Shown: positions 1 through 6,529 of the stretch, in pieces | Position numbering within the stretch: the stretch's first letter is position 1 | Layout of the letters: each line of letters opens with the position of its first letter | DNA from: Alistipes sp. | GTDB taxonomy: Bacteria > Bacteroidota > Bacteroidia > Bacteroidales > Rikenellaceae | DNA: 11,454 bases | NCBI GenBank assembly: GCA_017631135.1 | Contig: JAGBTW010000035.1 | Location: 1 to 11,454, forward strand | Direction of reading: 5' to 3' | Made by a program: the position numbers and the translations under genes | Notes under the pieces: generated by a model | What the model was told of the DNA's origin: nothing | Databases searched by the model: none | The model's input: only the letters and a program-made list of their open reading frames with translations

Positions 1-381
1 GTAGGAATAGCCACTGACGGCGCACATTCCACGAAGGAGAGGTTGACACGCTACAGAGCGGTTGACCTCTCTTCTGGTTTGGAACTCTTCAACCATTCCA
101 TAGGCAACAAGACGAATAACATCGGAGAGTTTCTCGCCATCGTAGAGGCTGTCAAATATATCCTCAGACACCCCGAAGCACCTCGCATTATCTACTCAGA
201 TAGCATTACCGCAATCACTTGGTATAGTAATAAGCAAACTGCGTCATCACGACGCTGTGAGCAGCTGCAATTAGCGGAAATATTCCTCAAAGTTATGGCG
301 GCTAAAATCGACGATATTCAGGTGCTACATTGGGATAATCGTGAGTGGGGCGAGACACCCGCAGACTTCGGAAATAAGTAA
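1..381 (+). CDS. RNase HI-like ribonuclease H, 5'-truncated by window edge
   Basis: The reading frame is open from base 1, so the gene starts upstream of the window; 126 residues are visible. RNase HI cuts the RNA strand of RNA-DNA hybrids in the cytoplasm (primer and R-loop removal). Counting from the first visible codon, the four acidic catalytic residues of the fold can be placed: D6 in ATDGAHS, E43 in NNIGEF, D67 in YSDS and D122 in the C-terminal ADFGNK. The intervals (37, 24, 55) resemble those of E. coli RNase HI (38, 22, 64). Divergence from classical RnhA is marked, and Bacteroidota RNase H proteins often carry an N-terminal viroplasmin-like domain, which would lie outside this window. 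The downstream small gene starts 22 nt after the stop, so the two may be cotranscribed. The internal ATG at 43 is not the true start because it would remove D6. Confidence 0.85.
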   Translation, partial: VGIATDGAHSTKERLTRYRAVDLSSGLELFNHSIGNKTNNIGEFLAIVEAVKYILRHPEAPRIIYSDSITAITWYSNKQTASSRRCEQLQLAEIFLKVMAAKIDDIQVLHWDNREWGETPADFGNK

Positions 382-403
382 TCCCTTAATATATAAATAA
401 GGT

Positions 404-607
404 ATGGCGAAACTAAAATCAAAGACACAATGCCTTGTTGAACTCAAAGAGGAAGATTATCTTATGCTCTTAGAGAACACAATAAAGATGGAAGCCTTAA
501 AAATAGCAGGAATTGAGAATATGCCAATATATAAAGCCATGGAACACATTCTTAAAAGTGAGCATATAGATTTTATGATTAAACCGTTGTCTAGAAAATA
601 TAAATAA
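404..607 (+). CDS. Small hypothetical protein, 67 aa
   Basis: I do not recognise this protein. It begins with ATG, 22 nt after the RNase H stop, and ends with TAA. It is lysine-rich and basic, with no signal peptide, membrane segment, cysteine pair or catalytic motif. Residues 15-55 (ELKEEDYLMLLEN, then AMEHILKSEHIDF) look helical, so a small helical or DNA/RNA-associated protein is possible, but that is only inference. Its codons are visibly AT-rich (AAA, ATA, TTA, AAT) compared with the GC-richer genes from 1274 onward, which could mean it was acquired recently or is weakly conserved. It lies before the terminator at 691-729 and is therefore probably the last gene of the RNase H transcript. 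Confidence 0.55.
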   Translation: MAKLKSKTQCLVELKEEDYLMLLENTIKMEALKIAGIENMPIYKAMEHILKSEHIDFMIKPLSRKYK

Positions 608-638
608 AGTATCAATATGCGTGGAGCGAACAAATCCC

Positions 639-669
639 TAATTAATATTGCGTGAAACGATATTAATTA
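639..669. repeat. AT-rich inverted repeat
   Basis: TAATTAATAT (639-648) is perfectly complementary to ATATTAATTA (660-669) around an 11-nt spacer whose CG/CG can add two more pairs. It lies between the small gene and the main terminator. It could fold in the transcript or be an operator-like dyad. There is no U-tract, so it is not a terminator by itself. Confidence 0.5.
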
Positions 670-690
670 ATGTTTGCAGGCAAATGTAAT

Positions 691-729
691 AAAACAAGAG
701 TAGGGTATTATGTATCCTACTCTTGTTTT
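691..729 (+). terminator. Strong, symmetric rho-independent terminator
   Basis: AAAACAAGAGTAGG (691-704) pairs perfectly with CCTACTCTTGTTTT (716-729). Adding G705-T715, T706-A714 and A707-T713 gives a 17-bp stem with a 5-nt loop. The stem carries A-tracts on the left and T-tracts on the right, so it can stop transcription from either side. It closes the RNase H/small-gene transcript. Confidence 0.85.
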
Positions 730-928
730 ATCTTTGTCTAGAAGATAACAATTGCATTATATGCTTGCTGTCAATTATTTACTAATTTACAAGTATATAT
801 ATTTTTTAGTACGCTATTTTAGACAATACACTTGATCTTGTGTAGGTTTCTATGTGTCTTTTGCTAAAATCAACTAATAAAATACATTGAGTATCAGTGG
901 GTTAATAAATAAAACCCGATATACGCTC

Positions 929-990
929 AGTATGTCCCATCCGCTCTTTCTCTTTATAGGCGGCAATTTAGCACCACTCTGACAAGAAAT
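929..990. repeat. Palindromic intergenic element, copy 0 (right half)
   Basis: The last 32 bp (959-990) match the right arm of copies 1 and 2 nearly base for base (core TAGCACCACTCTGACAA). The segment 929-990 aligns over its length with 6246-6308 of copy 2, including the shared AGTATGTCCCATCC. The left half is not recognisable; an imperfect hairpin around GGGTT (899-903) and AACCC (913-917) may be its remnant. It abuts copy 1, making the junction ACAAGAAATTTCTTGT a 16-bp perfect palindrome. Confidence 0.7.
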
Positions 991-1114
991 TTCTTGTTAT
1001 AGCGGTGCATCTGCGCCACTTCAATCAAAACCACCAATGGGACGTACGTCATAGTACTATCCATCGTTGGTTTTTTCATGTCAGCGACAAATTAGCACCA
1101 CTCTGACAAGAAAT
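989..1114. repeat. Palindromic intergenic element, copy 1 (126 bp)
   Basis: Its ends are inverted repeats: the first 20 bp (989-1008) match the reverse complement of the last 20 bp (1095-1114) at 17 positions, starting ATTTCTTGT. The centre holds two adjacent perfect 10-bp palindromes, GACGTACGTC (1041-1050) and ATAGTACTAT (1051-1060), flanked by CCAA and TTGG, so the whole element can fold as a long imperfect hairpin. It has no reading frame of its own. Size and termini match copies 2 and 3. It resembles a MITE or REP-like element; no transposase lies nearby. Confidence 0.75.
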
Positions 1115-1213
1115 ATATAGTGGCTATGGCAAGAAATAGGGTGGTGCTCATCCCCATCGCCATAACATACTCCATATAAACACCCTCACCTCAAAACTTT
1201 ATTAGTCTAATAT

Positions 1214-1244
1214 TTTGCCATTCCCACTTTTTTTTGTACCTTTG
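1214..1244 (+). promoter_or_regulatory. Bacteroidota-type sigma-70 promoter for the 1274-6182 operon
   Basis: TTTG (1214-1217), a 19-nt spacer, then TACCTTTG (1237-1244) exactly fits the Bacteroidota consensus TTTG-N19-TAnnTTTG. It predicts a start of transcription near 1250 and a leader of about 20-25 nt before the ATG at 1274. No other promoter of this quality occurs before the next five genes. Confidence 0.8.
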
Positions 1245-1273
1245 ATACGTTGTATATATATTGACACTAAACT

Positions 1274-2386
1274 ATGGTATTGAATAAGATAGATGAGCGC
1301 CTGAAGCGCTTGCTTGGCTTGGTCGAGAATTGGAAGAGTAGTGGCTCTGTGCCACACATCGAGCGCGATATTGCCCTCGAGGAGTTGCGTCGCCTATACG
1401 AGGAGTTGCTTGCATCTCCCTCGGCTGTTGAGCCCGTAGCCCTCGAAAGTGTGGAGCATGTCGCAGAGGTGGTTAACGAAACAGAAAACATGATAGCAGA
1501 GCCCGAGGAAGTTGTTGCACCCGCACCCACTCCCGCACCTGCACCCGCTCCCGAGGTGGAGGATGAACCCGTTGTGGTGGCTACGAAGCACGAGGATATG
1601 GGCGAGGCGTTTGATGACGCCCTCGACATTGCTGCGCTCTTGGGTCTCTCGGGTGATGACACCATCGAGGAGGCCGAGCGTGTCATTGAGCAGAGCCGCG
1701 AGCAAGAGGCTGTGGTTGAGGAGTCTGCACCTATAGCCGAGGAGAGCGTGGCTGAAGCACCCGCTATCGAGGAGGTGGCAGAGGAGGCTGCGGTAGAGGC
1801 TAAAGAGGAAAAGCTCGTTGCGGAGGAGTCAAAGCCCGCGGAGAGAGCAGCAAATGGCGGACTCTTCGACATTGACGACATCCCTGTGCGCACCAAGCGT
1901 GGTCGCAAGATGATTTCACTCTATAACGACGACGTGATGCCTGTGTCAGCTCCTGCGCCCGAGCCCGAGCCAGAGGAGGTTGTTGAGCCTGTGGTTGAAG
2001 TTCCCGCTCCCGCGCCAATGCCAGCACCTACGCCCGCTCCCGCACCAATGCCCGCTCCCGCACCTGCACCTGCGCCCCAGCGATTGGGTGATGTGATAGC
2101 CAAGAATGTTACCGTGTTGGGTGACAAGATGGCAGAGGAGCAGCCCACAGCGGCATTCAACCGCATAACCGACATACGCAAGGCCATAGGTCTAAACGAT
2201 AAGTTCCTTATGATTCGCGACCTCTTTGGTGGCGATGCAAACCTCTACGAGGACACCATCAACCATCTCAACGAGTTTGACGACTTGGATGAGTGCATGA
2301 TATTCATTGTGGAAAACTTCCGTTGGAATCCCGACTCGGAGGGTGCTAAACTCCTCGTGTCGCTTATCGAGCGCAAACTATCATAG
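1274..2386 (+). CDS. Hypothetical protein with Pro/Ala-rich linkers and conserved-looking C-terminal module
   Basis: This 370-residue protein has no signal peptide or membrane segment and is probably cytoplasmic. Residues 1-48 form a charged helical segment (DERLKRLLGLVENW, then DIALEELRRLYEELL). Residues 80-97 and 226-268 are Pro-Ala/Glu repeats (PAPAPMPAP types) that would act as stiff spacers. The region between them is very acidic and Glu/Ala-rich, with a basic patch at TKRGRK (207-212). Residues about 270-370 look like a folded helical domain (ITDIRKAIGLNDKFLMIRDL, FGGD, then WNPDSEGAKLL); I recall similar C-terminal modules in Bacteroidota hypothetical proteins. The layout suggests a tether or scaffold joining two small helical domains, but function is unknown. 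It is the first gene of the operon, with rsmI starting 12 nt after its stop. The long minus-strand frame opposite it is a codon-bias shadow. Confidence 0.8.
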   Translation: MVLNKIDERLKRLLGLVENWKSSGSVPHIERDIALEELRRLYEELLASPSAVEPVALESVEHVAEVVNETENMIAEPEEVVAPAPTPAPAPAPEVEDEPVVVATKHEDMGEAFDDALDIAALLGLSGDDTIEEAERVIEQSREQEAVVEESAPIAEESVAEAPAIEEVAEEAAVEAKEEKLVAEESKPAERAANGGLFDIDDIPVRTKRGRKMISLYNDDVMPVSAPAPEPEPEEVVEPVVEVPAPAPMPAPTPAPAPMPAPAPAPAPQRLGDVIAKNVTVLGDKMAEEQPTAAFNRITDIRKAIGLNDKFLMIRDLFGGDANLYEDTINHLNEFDDLDECMIFIVENFRWNPDSEGAKLLVSLIERKLS

Positions 2387-2398
2387 TATTATTGAAAC

Positions 2399-3118
2399 AT
2401 GGCAAAGCTATATATCGTACCTACGCCCATCGGCAACCTCGAGGATATAACCTTGCGCGCTATAAATGTGCTCAAGGAGGTGGACTTCATCCTTGCCGAA
2501 GATACTCGCACATCATCGCACCTCATGCGTCACCTCGGCATAGAGAAGCCTATGCACTCGCACCACAAGTTCAACGAGCATGCCACTGTTGGTCGTGTCG
2601 TTGAGGCTATAGCTGCGGGCAAGGATGTGGCTTTGGTCTCGGATGCGGGCACTCCTGGCATCTCCGACCCAGGCTTCTTGCTTGTGCGCCGCTGTGTGGA
2701 GGAGGGCATCGAGGTAATCACGCTCCCTGGAGCTACGGCACTCATACCCGCCGTCGTGCAGAGTGGCTTCCCATGCGATAGATTTTGCTTCGAGGGCTTC
2801 TTGCCCCAAAAGAAGGGTCGCATGAAGCGCTTGGAGGAGCTCTCCACAGAGTCGCGCACCATCATCTTCTACGAGTCACCCTACAGGGTTGTCAAGTGCT
2901 TGGAGCAGATAGCCGAGACCTTTGGTGCGGAGCGTCGTGTGGCTGTGGTTAGGGAGATAACCAAGAAGTTCGAGGAGACCGTGCGTGGCACTGTTGCCGA
3001 GGCCATCGCTCACTTCAAGGCTCACGAGCCCAAGGGTGAGTTCGTCATTGTCGTTGCGGGCTACGATGCCAAGGCGGAGCGCAATGCCGATGTAGAGGAG
3101 GATAACGACGAGGAGTAA
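2399..3118 (+). CDS. rsmI: 16S rRNA (cytidine1402-2'-O)-methyltransferase RsmI
   Basis: RsmI uses S-adenosylmethionine to 2'-O-methylate C1402 of 16S rRNA in the ribosomal P site, tuning start-codon choice and decoding. The 239-residue protein carries the tetrapyrrole-methylase-fold signatures in order: VPTPIGNLEDIT (7-18), AEDTR (33-37), SDAGTPGISDPG (81-92, the SAM-binding loop), LPGA (109-112) and FYESPYR (157-163). It is shorter than E. coli RsmI (about 286 aa), as expected if the E. coli C-terminal extension is absent; instead it ends in an acidic tail (DVEEDNDEE). It follows the operon's first gene by 12 nt and precedes the first glycosyltransferase by a single base, so translation is probably coupled. 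Confidence 0.95.
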   Translation: MAKLYIVPTPIGNLEDITLRAINVLKEVDFILAEDTRTSSHLMRHLGIEKPMHSHHKFNEHATVGRVVEAIAAGKDVALVSDAGTPGISDPGFLLVRRCVEEGIEVITLPGATALIPAVVQSGFPCDRFCFEGFLPQKKGRMKRLEELSTESRTIIFYESPYRVVKCLEQIAETFGAERRVAVVREITKKFEETVRGTVAEAIAHFKAHEPKGEFVIVVAGYDAKAERNADVEEDNDEE

Positions 3119-3119
3119 T

Positions 3120-4121
3120 ATGGCACGATTGAGCGTAGTCATACTCACATGGAATGGTCGTCACCATTTGGAGCGTTACATGCCGAGTGTCGTTGCCCAC
3201 ACGAGTGGCGATGCCGAGGTTGTAGTGGCGGACAATGGCTCTACGGACGACACGTTGCTGTGGCTGCGCATCAACTATCCCCATATCAGGGTTATAAGCC
3301 TCGACCGCAATTATGGCTTTGCGGGTGGATATAACCGCGCAATAAAGGAGTTAAAGTCGGAGTATGTTCTGCTCCTAAACTCCGATGTAGAGGTAACAGA
3401 GGGGTGGTGGCAGCCCCTTGTTGAGGTGCTCGATGGCGAGCGCGATGTTGCTGCCGTAGCGCCCAAGCTCTTGTCCGATGCAGAGCGCTCGAAGTTTGAG
3501 TATGCTGGTGCTGCAGGTGGCTTTATCGACTACCTCGGTTACCCCTTCTGTCGCGGTCGCATACTCTTTAATGTCGAGGCTGACAATGGTCAGTATGACG
3601 ACCGAAGAGATGTGTTTTGGGTAAGTGGTGCGGCACTATGCTGTCGTAGAGAGGTGTTTGAGGCTATGGGTGGCTTCGACGAGGATTTCTTTGCGCACAT
3701 GGAGGAGATAGACCTTCAGTGGCGCATGCAGCTTGCGGGCTGGCGCATTGTCGTTGAGCCAAGGTCAACAGTATATCACCTTGGTGGTGGTACGCTTCCC
3801 GCCTCGTCAACAAAGATATATCTCAACCACCGCAACAACCTCGCCATGCTCTTTAAGTGTGCCTCGCCCCTGCAGCGTGCTGTGGTGGCTGTGGTGCGCC
3901 CAATGACCGATATGCTCGAGGCGCTAATCAATATAGTGACGCTGCATCCCCATCGCGCATGGGCTATAGTTAGGGCATGGGGTCTCTTTGTTGCGTGGCA
4001 CGGAGCATTGGACAAAAAGCGCAAGGCTGTGGTGCGCAGTGCAAAGCCACGAGGCATATACCGAAACTCGATTGTCGTGCGTTATATACTCGGTAGACGC
4101 ACATTTAATAACATGATGTAA
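3120..4121 (+). CDS. Family 2 glycosyltransferase, rhamnosyltransferase-like
   Basis: The 333-residue protein starts with a GT-A fold of family GT2: SVVILTWNG (5-13), VVADNGSTDD (35-44) for nucleotide-sugar binding, LLLNSDVEV (84-92) with the metal-binding NSD (D89) in place of DXD, WVSGAAL (167-173), and an acidic HMEEIDL segment (193-199) where the catalytic base is expected. This pattern is typical of the dTDP-rhamnosyltransferase (RfbF/WbbL-like) subgroup, which adds a sugar to a lipid- or glycan-linked acceptor at the inner face of the membrane. The C-terminal part (about 245-333) is basic with amphipathic or hydrophobic stretches, consistent with membrane association. The actual donor and acceptor cannot be read from sequence. 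Its start lies 1 nt after the rsmI stop, and its stop shares one base with the next gene's ATG. Confidence 0.88.
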   Translation: MARLSVVILTWNGRHHLERYMPSVVAHTSGDAEVVVADNGSTDDTLLWLRINYPHIRVISLDRNYGFAGGYNRAIKELKSEYVLLLNSDVEVTEGWWQPLVEVLDGERDVAAVAPKLLSDAERSKFEYAGAAGGFIDYLGYPFCRGRILFNVEADNGQYDDRRDVFWVSGAALCCRREVFEAMGGFDEDFFAHMEEIDLQWRMQLAGWRIVVEPRSTVYHLGGGTLPASSTKIYLNHRNNLAMLFKCASPLQRAVVAVVRPMTDMLEALINIVTLHPHRAWAIVRAWGLFVAWHGALDKKRKAVVRSAKPRGIYRNSIVVRYILGRRTFNNMM

Positions 4122-4840
4122 TGAAACGACTTATTATCATACCAACATACAACGAGCGTGAGAACATCACAAAAATGGTTGAGCGCGTGATGGCTGATGA
4201 GCTGATGTTCGACCTGCTTTTTGTCGATGATGGCTCGCCCGATGGCACTGCAGAGCTCGTTAAGGAGGCTGCGGAGCGCTATCCTGGGCGCTTGCACCTC
4301 ATCGAGCGACGCGGAAAGCTCGGTCTTGGCACTGCCTATATCGCTGGCTTTAAGTACGCCTTGGAGCATCACTACGACCGTGTGTTTGAGATGGACTGCG
4401 ACTTCTCGCACAACCCCGACGACCTTGTGCGCCTCGATGCCATGCTCGAGAGCAAGGATGTGGCTGTGGGCTCGCGATATGTCAAGGGTGTGAATGTCGT
4501 GAATTGGCCTATGGGTCGACTCCTGATGTCGTACTTTGCGTCGAAGTATGTGCGCGTGGTGACGTCGATGCCTGTGTGTGATGCTACGGCGGGCTTCGTG
4601 GCATATAGGCGCGAGGTGCTCGAGACCATCGACTTGGACAACATCGAGATGAATGGCTATGGCTTTCAGATAGAGATGAAATATACAGCATGGCGTTTGG
4701 GATATAGCGTTGGTGAGGAGTCTATAATCTTCATCGACCGCGTGGAGGGCACGTCAAAGATGTCGTCAAGTATCTTTGGCGAGGCATTCTTCGGAGTCCT
4801 CAAGCTGCCATTTAGAAAGATAAAACCTAAACAACGATAA
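4121..4840 (+). CDS. Polyprenol-phosphate mannose synthase-like GT2 (DPM1-like)
   Basis: The 239-residue protein matches the DPM1 type, which moves mannose (or another hexose) from GDP- or UDP-sugar to polyprenyl phosphate to give a lipid-linked sugar donor. Visible signatures are IIPTYNERENI (6-16), FVDDGSPDGT (34-43), EMDCDFSHNP (90-99, containing the metal-binding DCD), VGSRY (116-120), DATAGFVAY (154-162), GYGFQIEM (179-186) and FIDRVEGTSKMS (204-215). There is no C-terminal membrane domain, so it is the short soluble DPM1 form rather than the GtrB-like or fused bacterial form. The TAATG overlap with the preceding glycosyltransferase points to coupled translation. Its product could feed envelope glycans or protein O-glycosylation, which is known in Bacteroidota; that link is inference. 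Confidence 0.9.
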   Translation: MKRLIIIPTYNERENITKMVERVMADELMFDLLFVDDGSPDGTAELVKEAAERYPGRLHLIERRGKLGLGTAYIAGFKYALEHHYDRVFEMDCDFSHNPDDLVRLDAMLESKDVAVGSRYVKGVNVVNWPMGRLLMSYFASKYVRVVTSMPVCDATAGFVAYRREVLETIDLDNIEMNGYGFQIEMKYTAWRLGYSVGEESIIFIDRVEGTSKMSSSIFGEAFFGVLKLPFRKIKPKQR

Positions 4841-4842
4841 CA

Positions 4843-5643
4843 ATGGAGAGAAAAGAGGCAGAGATGGCAACATCGCGCCTATTGGATGTCATGGATAGGC
4901 TGCGTGCCGAGTGTCCATGGGATAGGGAGCAGACGTTTGACACGCTGCGCAACAACACTATAGAGGAGACCTACGAGCTCGCTGATGCCATCACTGACAA
5001 GAATATGGAGGGCATAAAGGAGGAGCTTGGTGACCTATTGCTTCATGTGGTCTTCTACTCGAAACTTGGCGAGGAGGCAAAGGCGTTCAACTACACCGAT
5101 GTGGCTAATGGCGTGTGCGACAAGCTCATTTATCGCCACCCACATGTCTATGGCGATATACATGCCGATACGCCCGAGGAGGTGAAGCAGAACTGGGAGG
5201 CACTCAAGCTCCGCAAGAAGAACCGCAAGAGTGGTGCGCTGGGTGGTGTCCCCGTATCACTTCCCGCCATGGTTAAGGCGTTCCGCGTGGGCGAGAAGGC
5301 TGCGGCTACGGGTTTCGACTGGGAGAAGCGCGAGGATGTGTGGGCGAAGGTCAAGGAGGAGCTCATGGAGGTGGATGCCGAGCTCCAGGCGAAGGACACC
5401 GAGCGCCTAACAGACGAGATGGGCGACCTCTTCTTTGCGCTCATCAACGCTTGCCGCCTCTATGGTATCGACCCCGAGGGTGCTCTCGAGCGCACAAACA
5501 AGAAGTTCATACGTCGCTTCAACCACCTCGAGAAGCGCGCCGAGGAGCAGGGTAGAGCGCTGCGCGACATGACCCTTGCCGAGATGGACTCATATTGGGA
5601 CGAGGCAAAGGCGATGGAGAGAGAACAATCAGATAACAAATAA
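4843..5643 (+). CDS. mazG: Nucleoside triphosphate pyrophosphohydrolase MazG
   Basis: MazG hydrolyses (d)NTPs to the monophosphate and pyrophosphate, removing non-canonical nucleotides and, in E. coli, lowering ppGpp under starvation. The 266-residue protein has the two-domain layout of full-length MazG. The N-terminal domain shows the family start LRAECPWDREQT (20-31), EETYEL (41-46) and EELGDLL (60-66), the acidic E-x-x-E...E-x-x-D magnesium site. The C-terminal domain repeats it with KEELMEVDAEL (171-181) and DEMGDLFFA (191-199). RHPHVYGD (98-105) is the usual motif of the N-terminal domain. The start at 4843 lies 2 nt after the previous stop; an alternative in-frame ATG is Met8. The C-terminus is complete. 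Confidence 0.95.
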   Translation: MERKEAEMATSRLLDVMDRLRAECPWDREQTFDTLRNNTIEETYELADAITDKNMEGIKEELGDLLLHVVFYSKLGEEAKAFNYTDVANGVCDKLIYRHPHVYGDIHADTPEEVKQNWEALKLRKKNRKSGALGGVPVSLPAMVKAFRVGEKAAATGFDWEKREDVWAKVKEELMEVDAELQAKDTERLTDEMGDLFFALINACRLYGIDPEGALERTNKKFIRRFNHLEKRAEEQGRALRDMTLAEMDSYWDEAKAMEREQSDNK

Positions 5644-5657
5644 CTTACAACGATATT

Positions 5658-6182
5658 ATGGCACTTATAGTAAATGTTCGTGGCTACGAGCCCGAGATTG
5701 GCAAGGATACATGGTTGGCAGAGAATGCCACCATCATCGGCAACACAAAGATTGGCGAGAACTGCTCTATATGGTACAACGCTGTGCTTCGTGGCGATGT
5801 TAACGCCATCACCATTGGCAACAACACCAACATCCAGGATGGCGTGGTCATCCACACCCTCTACGACGGCTCAAAGAACCCCTCACAGACACATATCGGC
5901 AACTACGTCTCTGTGGGTCACAACGCCGTTATCCATGGTGCAATCATCGAGGACGACTGCCTTATCGGCATGGGTGCTACAATCCTCGATAACGCTGTTG
6001 TCGGCACAGGCTGCATCGTCGCTGCCAACGCCCTTGTCCTTTCGAACCAGAAGCTTGAGCCCAACTCTGTATATGCAGGTGTTCCCGCCAAGAAGGTTAA
6101 GGATGTTACACCCGAGCAGCGCGAGCAGATAATCAAGCGCACGGCACGAGATTATTGCACATACGCCTCTTGGTACGAGTAA
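5658..6182 (+). CDS. Gamma-carbonic anhydrase-like hexapeptide-repeat protein
   Basis: This 174-residue protein is a left-handed beta-helix protein of the gamma-CA/YrdA/PaaY group. Hexapeptide turns run through residues 12-128 ([IVL]G-x-N/D spacing: IIGNTKIGENC, ITIGNNTNIQDG, LIGMGATIL, VVGTGCIV). Candidate zinc ligands are H66 (DGVVIH), H88 and H93 (VGHNAVIHG), with the latter pair spaced by 5 as in Cam; R45/D47 (LRGD) and Q60/D61 are also family-conserved. A C-terminal helix follows GVPAKKVK. Active members hydrate CO2, but many bacterial homologues show little activity or act as other metal enzymes, so the reaction is uncertain. The gene starts 14 nt after mazG and ends the operon; the last base of its TAA stop is the first base of repeat copy 2. 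Confidence 0.9.
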   Translation: MALIVNVRGYEPEIGKDTWLAENATIIGNTKIGENCSIWYNAVLRGDVNAITIGNNTNIQDGVVIHTLYDGSKNPSQTHIGNYVSVGHNAVIHGAIIEDDCLIGMGATILDNAVVGTGCIVAANALVLSNQKLEPNSVYAGVPAKKVKDVTPEQREQIIKRTARDYCTYASWYE

Positions 6183-6308
6183 TTTGTTGTGATAGTGGCG
6201 CTCCTTTGCCACCTCAATCATTGGGCTGAATGGGAAATACATAATAGTATGTCCCATCCATCCCAATATCTTAATCGGTGGCAAATTAGCACCACTCTGA
6301 CAACAAAT
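6182..6308. repeat. Palindromic intergenic element, copy 2 (127 bp)
   Basis: This is the best-preserved copy. The left arm 6182-6213 and the reverse complement of the right arm 6277-6308 agree at 27 of 32 positions. Inside are ATTGGG (6220-6225)/CCCAAT (6262-6267) and ATGGGA (6230-6235)/TCCCAT (6252-6257), so the element can fold end to end. It starts inside the stop codon of the preceding gene and is flanked by TA on both sides (6180-6181 and 6309-6310), hinting at insertion into a TA target. It is followed at once by copy 3. Confidence 0.8.
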
Positions 6309-6309
6309 T

Positions 6310-6434
6310 ATTTGCGGTGATAAGGGGTAATCTTTGACGCTTTGCTTGGCTGAAAAATGCTCATTTACCTTAAGTAAACTCCGCTTTTTCAGCCTGCGAC
6401 AAATTGCCAAATCTAACCCCTTCTGACAACAAAT
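6310..6434. repeat. Palindromic intergenic element, copy 3 (125 bp, divergent arms)
   Basis: It ends like copy 2 (CTGACAACAAAT) but the arm sequence differs: AAGGGG on the left (6322-6327) is matched by CCCCTT on the right (6417-6422), where copies 1 and 2 have GTGG and CCAC. The core is a hairpin with GGCTGAAAAA/TTTTTCAGCC (10 bp), a 6x6 internal loop and TTTAC/GTAAA around CTTAA. The T-run on one arm could also help termination after the 5658-6182 gene. A TA follows the right end (6435-6436). Confidence 0.72.
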
Positions 6435-6450
6435 TAGGTGTGATGAACAT

Positions 6451-6527
6451 AAGGAGATTAAGGAATTTAGGGAGTTTAGTGTTCTGTTACTCATCGCTAA
6501 ATTCTCTAAACTCCCTAAACTCCCAAA
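6451..6527. repeat. Inverted pair of 9-nt repeat arrays forming a hairpin
   Basis: The left arm is a run of degenerate 9-mers (AAGGAGATT, AAGGAATTT, AGGGAGTTT). The right arm is the complementary run (CTAAATTCT, CTAAACTCC, CTAAACTCC). TTTAGGGAGTTTAG (6466-6479) pairs perfectly with CTAAACTCCCTAAA (6506-6519), giving a 14-bp stem with a 26-nt loop. Because the arms are repetitive, the pairing can slide by 9 nt. There is no U-tract, so it is not a classical terminator. Confidence 0.75.
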
Positions 6528-6529
6528 TT

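Larger units (their letters stand above)
730..1213. other. Gene-free intergenic stretch
   Basis: No plausible coding region is visible on either strand between the terminator at 729 and the promoter at 1214. The stretch holds an AT-rich segment (about 740-880), repeat copies 0 and 1, and, at 1115-1172, a looser dyad TATGGC/GCCATA around GGGTGGTGCTCATCCCC that might be a decayed further copy of the same family. Confidence 0.6.

Noticed and set aside
729..736. TATCTTTG, a match to the -7 promoter element
   Set aside because: It lies in the terminator tail and has no TTTG at 19-20 nt upstream.
929..1114. CRISPR array suggested by repeated TAGCACCACTCTGACAA
   Set aside because: Only two copies here, each part of an inverted-ended 126-bp element, with no regular short spacers and no cas genes.
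1267..1908. Long minus-strand open frame (213 codons, Ser/Ala-rich) opposite the Pro/Ala-rich gene
   Set aside because: It mirrors the repetitive GC-biased codons of the plus-strand gene, has low-complexity Ser/Ala composition and no promoter or family motif.
6329..6336. AATCTTTG inside repeat copy 3 as a promoter for the sensor kinase
   Set aside because: The first base of TAnnTTTG is wrong and no -33 TTTG occurs at the right distance.
5883..6494. Minus-strand open frame (203 codons) over the carbonic-anhydrase-like gene end and repeat copies 2 and 3
   Set aside because: It runs through palindromic repeats and opposite a well-supported gene, and has no recognisable domain or promoter.
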